Source: Amorphochlora amoebiformis (lineage: Eukaryota; Cercozoa; Chlorarachniophyceae). From it: DNA of 64,000 nucleotides. Numbering within the stretch: position 1 is the first letter of the stretch; each line of letters begins with the position of its first letter. The stretch lies in contig BAAHQB010000257.1 in assembly GCA_054601695.1 (NCBI GenBank), positions 124,001 to 188,000 of the forward strand, in the 5' to 3' direction. Made by a program: the position numbers and the translations under genes. Below are positions 1 to 64,000 of the stretch, piece after piece. The notes under the pieces were generated by a model. It was not told the DNA's origin and searched no databases. It saw only the letters and a list, made by a program, of their open reading frames with translations.

Positions 1-32
1 GAAAATGTTGGAATATATATTATAAATACAAA

Positions 33-67
<35 letters not shown>

Positions 68-127
68 GATTATACATGGATACGACGCATATGTACTAGA
101 TATACGTACATCAAAATATAATATTAC

Positions 128-167
<40 letters not shown>

Positions 168-212
168 ACACATTTTATATTTATGTATTTACATACATAC
201 ATATATATACAT

Positions 213-252
<40 letters not shown>

Positions 253-284
253 CGGGAATAGAAAGATATAATATTTATATAAAC

Positions 285-343
<59 letters not shown>

Positions 344-362
344 CACTATATGTGTATATTTG

Positions 363-400
363 TTTGAATCTGTTTTCATCAAGGAGGATTAACCGCACGT
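363..400 (-). pseudogene. Echo of gene 1 exon 13
   Basis: On the minus strand, TTAATCCTCCTTGATGAAAA matches the exon segment AACTTCCTCCTTGATAAAAA (VNFLLDKK). The frame reads [11 protein letters not shown] but the donor is lost (CAG|ATTC), so it is a decayed partial copy downstream of the exon. Confidence 0.55.
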
Positions 401-458
401 ACAATATATACACGTATACACACACACTCATATATACATACACACACACACACACATA

Positions 459-506
<48 letters not shown>

Positions 507-572
507 ATATACATATATATATATATATAATATACATATATATATATATATATTATATCTATGAATATCATA

Positions 573-621
<49 letters not shown>

Positions 622-740
622 ATATATATATATATATAAATGTATATGTGAATATATACATATATATTATATTAATTATATTAATTTATGTATACATGTA
701 TATACATACATATATATATATATACATATATGTATGTATA

Positions 741-804
<64 letters not shown>

Positions 805-809
805 GATAC

Positions 810-13598
<12,789 letters not shown>

Positions 13599-13667
13599 CT
13601 ATTTATACAGGTTTAGTAATCTATGTGAGTGTGTGCTCTATGTATGTATAAACGTATGTGATGCATC

Positions 13668-13756
<89 letters not shown>

Positions 13757-13966
13757 ATATATATATGTATAAATTATGTATAAAATACCATATATTTAAA
13801 TATATGTATAAGCTCATACACACATTCTACATATAATATACATATGTTATATACATATATATATATATATGTGCGTGTGTGTGTGTGTATATATATATAG
13901 GTATATATATATATATAGGTCTGTTGTTGCAGCCTCTTCTTAAGTAGAAATGTGCTTCTTATTTGA

Positions 13967-14026
<60 letters not shown>

Positions 14027-14077
14027 ACTGTGTTGAATATGATATAAATACACATATATACATTGAATACGAATATG

Positions 14078-14111
<34 letters not shown>

Positions 14112-14112
14112 T

Positions 14113-14143
<31 letters not shown>

Positions 14144-14239
14144 CTATATATATATATATAGGTTATGCATTATATACATATATATATATATATAAACATA
14201 TATATTAAACATATTATATATACACATATACACATACAA

Positions 14240-14308
<69 letters not shown>

Positions 14309-14562
14309 TACATATATATACATATATACATATATATATATATACATATGCGAGTGTGCATATATGTACATATATACATATATATATATATATAGATATT
14401 AATGTATATGATATATATATATATAGATATGTATACGTATATGTGTGTGTGTACGTATATGTGTGTGTGTGTATGTGTGTGTGGTGCATAAAACAATTCA
14501 CGTATCCCATACCATGCAAAACTCACAACAAATGTATACAATCCCCTTTTCTCGAATCTTAC

Positions 14563-14685
14563 CCCAGAACCAAAATCAAACCCACCATAACGCTCCTCAC
14601 AAACCGACTCATCTTCCCCACACAACCCGTCGACCAAAACTGAAACCGTAATTGTCACGGGACATTCCCGAGACAATATTACATC
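14563..14685 (-). CDS. Candidate upstream exon of gene 1 (or its 5' UTR exon)
   Basis: A 41-codon open block on the minus strand lies between an acceptor GAAAAATAG, preceded by TACTAAT (a perfect branch-point-like heptamer), and a strong donor GGG|GTAAGA. It is phase 0 to 0 and would join in frame to the ATG exon at 13598. The peptide begins [14 protein letters not shown] and contains [21 protein letters not shown] split around Cys/Glu/Gly-rich sequence. An isolated ATG|GTATTT lies 29 nt upstream, which would need an unusually small intron. If this exon is coding, the Met at 13598 is internal; otherwise it is untranslated leader. Confidence 0.4.
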
Positions 14686-14896
14686 CTATTTTTCAATATT
14701 AGTACTTAAAATACCATTATTAGTACTTAAAATTATGACAATGAATTAGACTTGACTATCGTCGTTATGTTAATCTATATTACTACGCGAAGTACCGTGG
14801 ACTATGATTCTTTAATCATTCTTAATCTTGAAATTCGTACACAATTAGGTGATTTCGCAAAATTTGCAATTCTTTTGGGATCGGATTATCATCGGA
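14686..14896. promoter_or_regulatory. Divergent promoter between genes 1 and 2
   Basis: About 210 bp separate the candidate first exon of gene 1 (minus) from the first ATG of gene 2 (plus). The stretch is ordinary-complexity, AT-rich DNA without TA microsatellite. It has a direct repeat of ATTAGTACTTAAAAT at about 14698-14734. I see no convincing TATA box at a fixed distance. If gene 1 really starts at 13598, the shared upstream region is 1.3 kb and includes TA and GT tracts. Confidence 0.4.
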
Positions 14897-33770
<18,874 letters not shown>

Positions 33771-34294
33771 GCTAAATTATCAATATACAATAGTTATTGA
33801 ATTTTTCTAGAGATCTGATCTGGTGTATACAACATTGCTAGTATCGAGTATCGTTGATCTAAATATTAGTATATCCTGGATATCCAGTCCTCGTTATTAC
33901 TGTTAAATCTAGAGAATGCCGTGATCAGGCCTCGGATCCTACAGATCTGTCTAGTCTGTAGACTAGAGCTAGTCACGGCGTGGAACTATGACTTATCTTT
34001 TCCATAACTACTAGAGCTATGGTGTTGCCATCTCTGTCGCTGAAGGAAATGGTATACGGTATACAATATGTAATGGAACGTAATTTTCATTTTTTGAAGT
34101 TTATATTTCGCCGGTCCTACATAACTTTCAAGCCATGAATGCTGTCTATCTATACTATAGCTAGGGCTTGGACTTCAAGCGGTCGGCTAATCATTGGAAT
34201 ATCTGGAATTTCTAGGGTTTTTAGTGGACTCGAGCGTCGAGAAACTCAGTCTCGAAAGAACTAGAGTAGTTCGAGCTAAGAATGTAGCAACCGT
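33771..34294. other. Convergent 3' intergenic region between genes 2 and 3
   Basis: This 524-bp stretch has no TA microsatellite and no open frame. It lies between the stop of gene 2 and the stop of gene 3, so it should hold both 3' UTRs and polyadenylation sites. No clear AATAAA is visible on either strand near the stops. It carries about ten CTAG tetranucleotides and a short hairpin, CTAGTCT-GT-AGACTAG, near 33949. Confidence 0.5.
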
Positions 34295-41619
<7,325 letters not shown>

Positions 41620-41701
41620 TCTGGGTTTATGGAATATATATGTACATATATATATATATGAATGTTTATATATATATATATATACATATAATATGTATGT
41701 G

Positions 41702-41735
<34 letters not shown>

Positions 41736-41736
41736 A

Positions 41737-41791
<55 letters not shown>

Positions 41792-42041
41792 TGTATGTAT
41801 TTTTTTAAATATATATATATATATATATATTATACATTGATTTATGTATACATTATATTGTTTAGATACTCGCAGAACCCTTGGTCGAGTTTACATATAT
41901 ACCTATGACATATATCTATGTACACATATCTGTGTGTATATACATGTAGATTATAATATGTGTATATATGTATATAAAAAAATATATTCATATGTATGTG
42001 TACACACACACACATATATATATATATATATTATACACATA

Positions 42042-42083
<42 letters not shown>

Positions 42084-42101
42084 AATATGAGAATAGTCTA
42101 G
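41620..42101. other. Intergenic gap between genes 4 and 3, mostly TA microsatellite
   Basis: About 480 bp between the stop of gene 4 and the ATG of gene 3 (both minus). It is largely (TA)n. A non-TA island at about 41867-41890 looks like a decayed copy of the last part of gene 4 exon 3. I see no clear promoter motif. Confidence 0.4.
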
Positions 42102-42191
42102 TTACTTAGAGAAGTTTTCGTCAAGTCTTTTACGCCATTGGATGAAATAATACGCGTCCCTCTCTTCCATAGTTCTATTGCCCTACATATA

Positions 42192-42237
<46 letters not shown>

Positions 42238-42340
42238 TGTATATATATATATATATTTAATTATTCTTATATTATATATGTATCAACATTACCTGCATAT
42301 ATGTGATATATAAGTATCTCTCTCATGTAGTTCAATTGCC
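41867..42340 (-). pseudogene. Echoes of gene 4 exon 3 on both sides
   Basis: At 42322-42345 the exon start recurs on the minus strand (TAGGGCAATTGAACTACATG against TAGGGCAATAGAACTATGGA). At 41867-41890 the exon end recurs (AAACTCGACCAAGGGTTCTG against AGACTTGACGAAAACTTCTC). They are fragments of the terminal exon flanking it at roughly 150-230 bp. Confidence 0.55.
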
Positions 42341-42547
42341 CTATGGATATACATACATACATATATATACACATATACATATATATATATATATGTACAT
42401 ATGTATATATATACATACATATATATATATATATATATATTATACATGAATAATATGTAAATATGTGATGTACTGGGAGTGAGGGTATGTATGTATCAAC
42501 AAATACACTCATATCCATGAAACACAAACATATTATATACATGTTAT

Positions 42548-42601
<54 letters not shown>

Positions 42602-42625
42602 ATGTGTGTGTGTGTGTACATATAC

Positions 42626-42673
<48 letters not shown>

Positions 42674-42930
42674 GCATACACATGTACACACATATACACA
42701 ACCATCATATTCAAGGTGTATACCATGGGAAAGATATCGGGATTTGCTTCAATTCCCTGGAATGTTTCGATCGATCCGTCTCCTGGGGGTTCTCTAAAAC
42801 CTCCTCCTCGGTACAGAATCCATCCAATGCTACACACCTCATATGCAAAATAACCTGATATGAAATGTATGGATGTTTGCAGTTAAAATTTGTTGGGTAT
42901 GTGTATGAATGTATAAGTATATGGAGAATT

Positions 42931-43000
<70 letters not shown>

Positions 43001-43588
43001 TATATATATATATATATACATATATACATACATATATATATATATACATATATACATATATATTATATTTGTGTGTATATACGTTATGAATACTAAAAAA
43101 CCACACAGAAAATACACCCACAGAATTGAAACTCAACCCAATCGAACACATCCACCCAAGCCTTAACCCGCAAAACACATCTCAGCAATGAATTTCAAAA
43201 GTTAAACATTCCCACCAGCTCCCAACCGAAGCCCCCACTTAACAGCGCCCCTCCATAGCCCCTTCTTGGCTCCCTTCCCCGAGGACTCCGAGCCAGAACC
43301 TGCACCAGAGCTTGGCTGAGGCAGAGAGGCATTTGAGGAAGGTAGATTATTTCCGAAATCGCCCTCAGCACGTGTTATGGTACGCATGCGACGACTCCAC
43401 AATGGCCGGTTTCGACCAAGGTTGGCGCTAATGGCTCGATTTGGGCGGAAAATTGTCGATTTCACGCGATTTCCGGGTCGATATGGGAAAGACGTGCCAA
43501 TCTGAAGTCCCAATGCCAACCCTATGGCGATATAAAGCCGGAGGCTGGATGAATGCCCCGTCGCGGAAGACGGCGGGCGGTCGGCCAT
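42102..43588 (-). CDS. Gene 4: unrecognised 194-residue protein, probably membrane-associated
   Basis: Three exons, 43588-43216, 42854-42724 and 42182-42102, give 585 nt with ATG in good context (AAAATGG) and a TAA. Phases are 1/2 and 0/0. The N terminus [15 protein letters not shown] is followed by a hydrophobic stretch [16 protein letters not shown] (residues about 15-32), an Arg-rich segment ([18 protein letters not shown]) and a Ser/Gly-rich linker. A second partly hydrophobic region, [18 protein letters not shown] then GWILYRGGG, precedes a soluble end ([20 protein letters not shown]). The first frame could also run straight on for four codons to a stop at 43202, giving a 128-residue product. 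I do not recognise the family. The N-terminal hydrophobic stretch plus basic residues would suit an organelle or membrane protein, which is inference. It is divergent from gene 5 across 108 bp. Confidence 0.6.
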
Positions 43589-43696
43589 TTTTCGGATGTC
43601 ACTCAGTATTGTCACGACTGTGGGATTTAGCTAAAAGTGAGGGGAATGTCACCCATCGTGACATAGAGGTTGTCACATACCTTGTCTCCCTTCACC
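43589..43696. promoter_or_regulatory. Compact divergent promoter of genes 4 and 5 with TGTCAC sites
   Basis: Only 108 bp separate the two start codons. The stretch contains TGTCAC at 43597-43602, 43610-43615, 43647-43652 and 43671-43676, plus the reverse GTGACA at 43658-43663. 43647-43663 is therefore an inverted repeat, TGTCAC-N5-GTGACA. No TATA box is visible. Shared regulation of the two genes is likely from the geometry. TGTCA/TGACA is the core bound by TALE homeodomain proteins, but assigning the factor would be guesswork. Confidence 0.6.
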
Positions 43697-63074
<19,378 letters not shown>

Positions 63075-63164
63075 GTATATACATATATATAGAGAGAGAG
63101 AGAGAGATAGAGAGAGATCTACATATATATTAATATATATATATATACTCTCGGGGTGGGATGC

Positions 63165-63260
63165 TTATGCCTCACGATATAAATATATGGGTGCATATTG
63201 ATATATTTATAAAAGATATGTAAATATATAAAAATATATATATATAGAAATTTATGTATG

Positions 63261-63322
<62 letters not shown>

Positions 63323-63360
63323 TATATATATATATATATATATAATGTGTGTGTATACTA

Positions 63361-63418
<58 letters not shown>

Positions 63419-63419
63419 C

Positions 63420-63452
<33 letters not shown>

Positions 63453-63515
63453 CATGTATATTATATATATATATATATACGGGGTTGCTTATATCTGAGG
63501 ATATATACCAAACGG
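63165..63515 (+). pseudogene. Two echoes of gene 5 exon 22
   Basis: GATGCTTATGCCTCACGATA (about 63168) and GGGGTTGCTTATATCTGAGG then ATATATACCAAACGGTAA (about 63481) copy the exon end TTGCTTATGTCTCAAGATAT then AAGTCGAAAGGTA. Confidence 0.6.
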
Positions 63516-63666
63516 TAATATATGTATGTATGTATATATATATATATATATATATACAGATATTTATATACATATATATATATATGTATATACATATGTG
63601 TGTATCTATATATGAGTGCACATATTCTACATACACATTCATGTGTATATAGAAATATTTCAATAG

Positions 63667-63700
<34 letters not shown>

Positions 63701-63807
63701 TGTACGTATACACATGTATTATATATTTAGATACAGTTTCTAATATCAATACGAAGCCTGATATACTACGATATAGACATATTATAAATGGTATATAATA
63801 TATAAAT

Positions 63808-63870
<63 letters not shown>

Positions 63871-63928
63871 TATATATAATACATATATATATAATATATA
63901 TATATATATATTATATATATATATATAG

Positions 63929-63961
63929 TTTCTATTAGTACGAAGCTTGGTATACTACGAT
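63929..63961 (+). CDS. Possible next exon of gene 5
   Basis: After TATATATAG, 11 codons (FLLVRSLVYYD) are open in phase 0, which is the phase exon 22 leaves, and end at GAT|GTATAT. A diverged copy at 63737-63772 has the same start (TTTCTAATATC) but runs to a stop. Either could be the exon and the other an echo; both could be echoes. Confidence 0.3.
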
Positions 63962-64000
63962 GTATATATACTATGAATATTAAATATACTATATATATAT

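Overview
This is a eukaryotic nuclear window. It has GT-AG introns in profusion, exons of 13 to 373 nt, interstitial (TTAGGG)n tracts, tRNA-derived SINE-like elements and no bacterial features. About nine tenths of it is intron, mostly (TA)n microsatellite, so long open frames of alternating Tyr/Ile (TATATA read as codons) are noise. I cannot place the species. TTAGGG arrays and a GID/CTLH-complex subunit would suit a unicellular holozoan or another protist, but that is a guess.

Five genes can be rebuilt by hand from short non-TA islands flanked by AG and GT whose codon phases join without a stop. (1) Minus strand, 13598 down to 810 and off the left edge: a leucine-rich-repeat protein running into ankyrin repeats. 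(2) Plus strand, 14897-33770, about 26 exons and 537 residues: a divergent ArfGAP-type zinc-finger protein with a C-terminal hydrophobic segment and a Gln-Asn-Ala-rich tail. (3) Minus strand, 41619-34295, 12 exons and 185 residues: unrecognised. (4) Minus strand, 43588-42102, 3 exons and 194 residues: unrecognised, probably membrane-associated. (5) Plus strand, 43697 to past 63074, at least 22 exons and 601 residues so far: an armadillo-repeat protein matching ARMC8/Gid5(Vid28), the scaffold subunit of the GID/CTLH ubiquitin ligase.

Genes 1/2 and 4/5 are divergent, 2/3 convergent and 3/4 tandem. The gaps between genes are only about 0.1-0.5 kb (the 1/2 gap depends on which start is right), while introns reach 3 kb. 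The introns hold five copies of a tRNA-headed SINE, eleven telomere-repeat tracts, GA/CT arrays, a 39-bp minisatellite, and many decayed partial copies of the neighbouring exon ('exon echoes').

The main observations are: the exon echoes; the tendency of telomeric and pyrimidine arrays to begin or end at splice sites and to read CCCTAA or CT on the sense strand; and a 39-bp minisatellite whose every unit looks like a complete small intron. All gene models are hand-made from splice signals and phase. Boundaries were partly chosen because they keep frame, so transcript data would be decisive.
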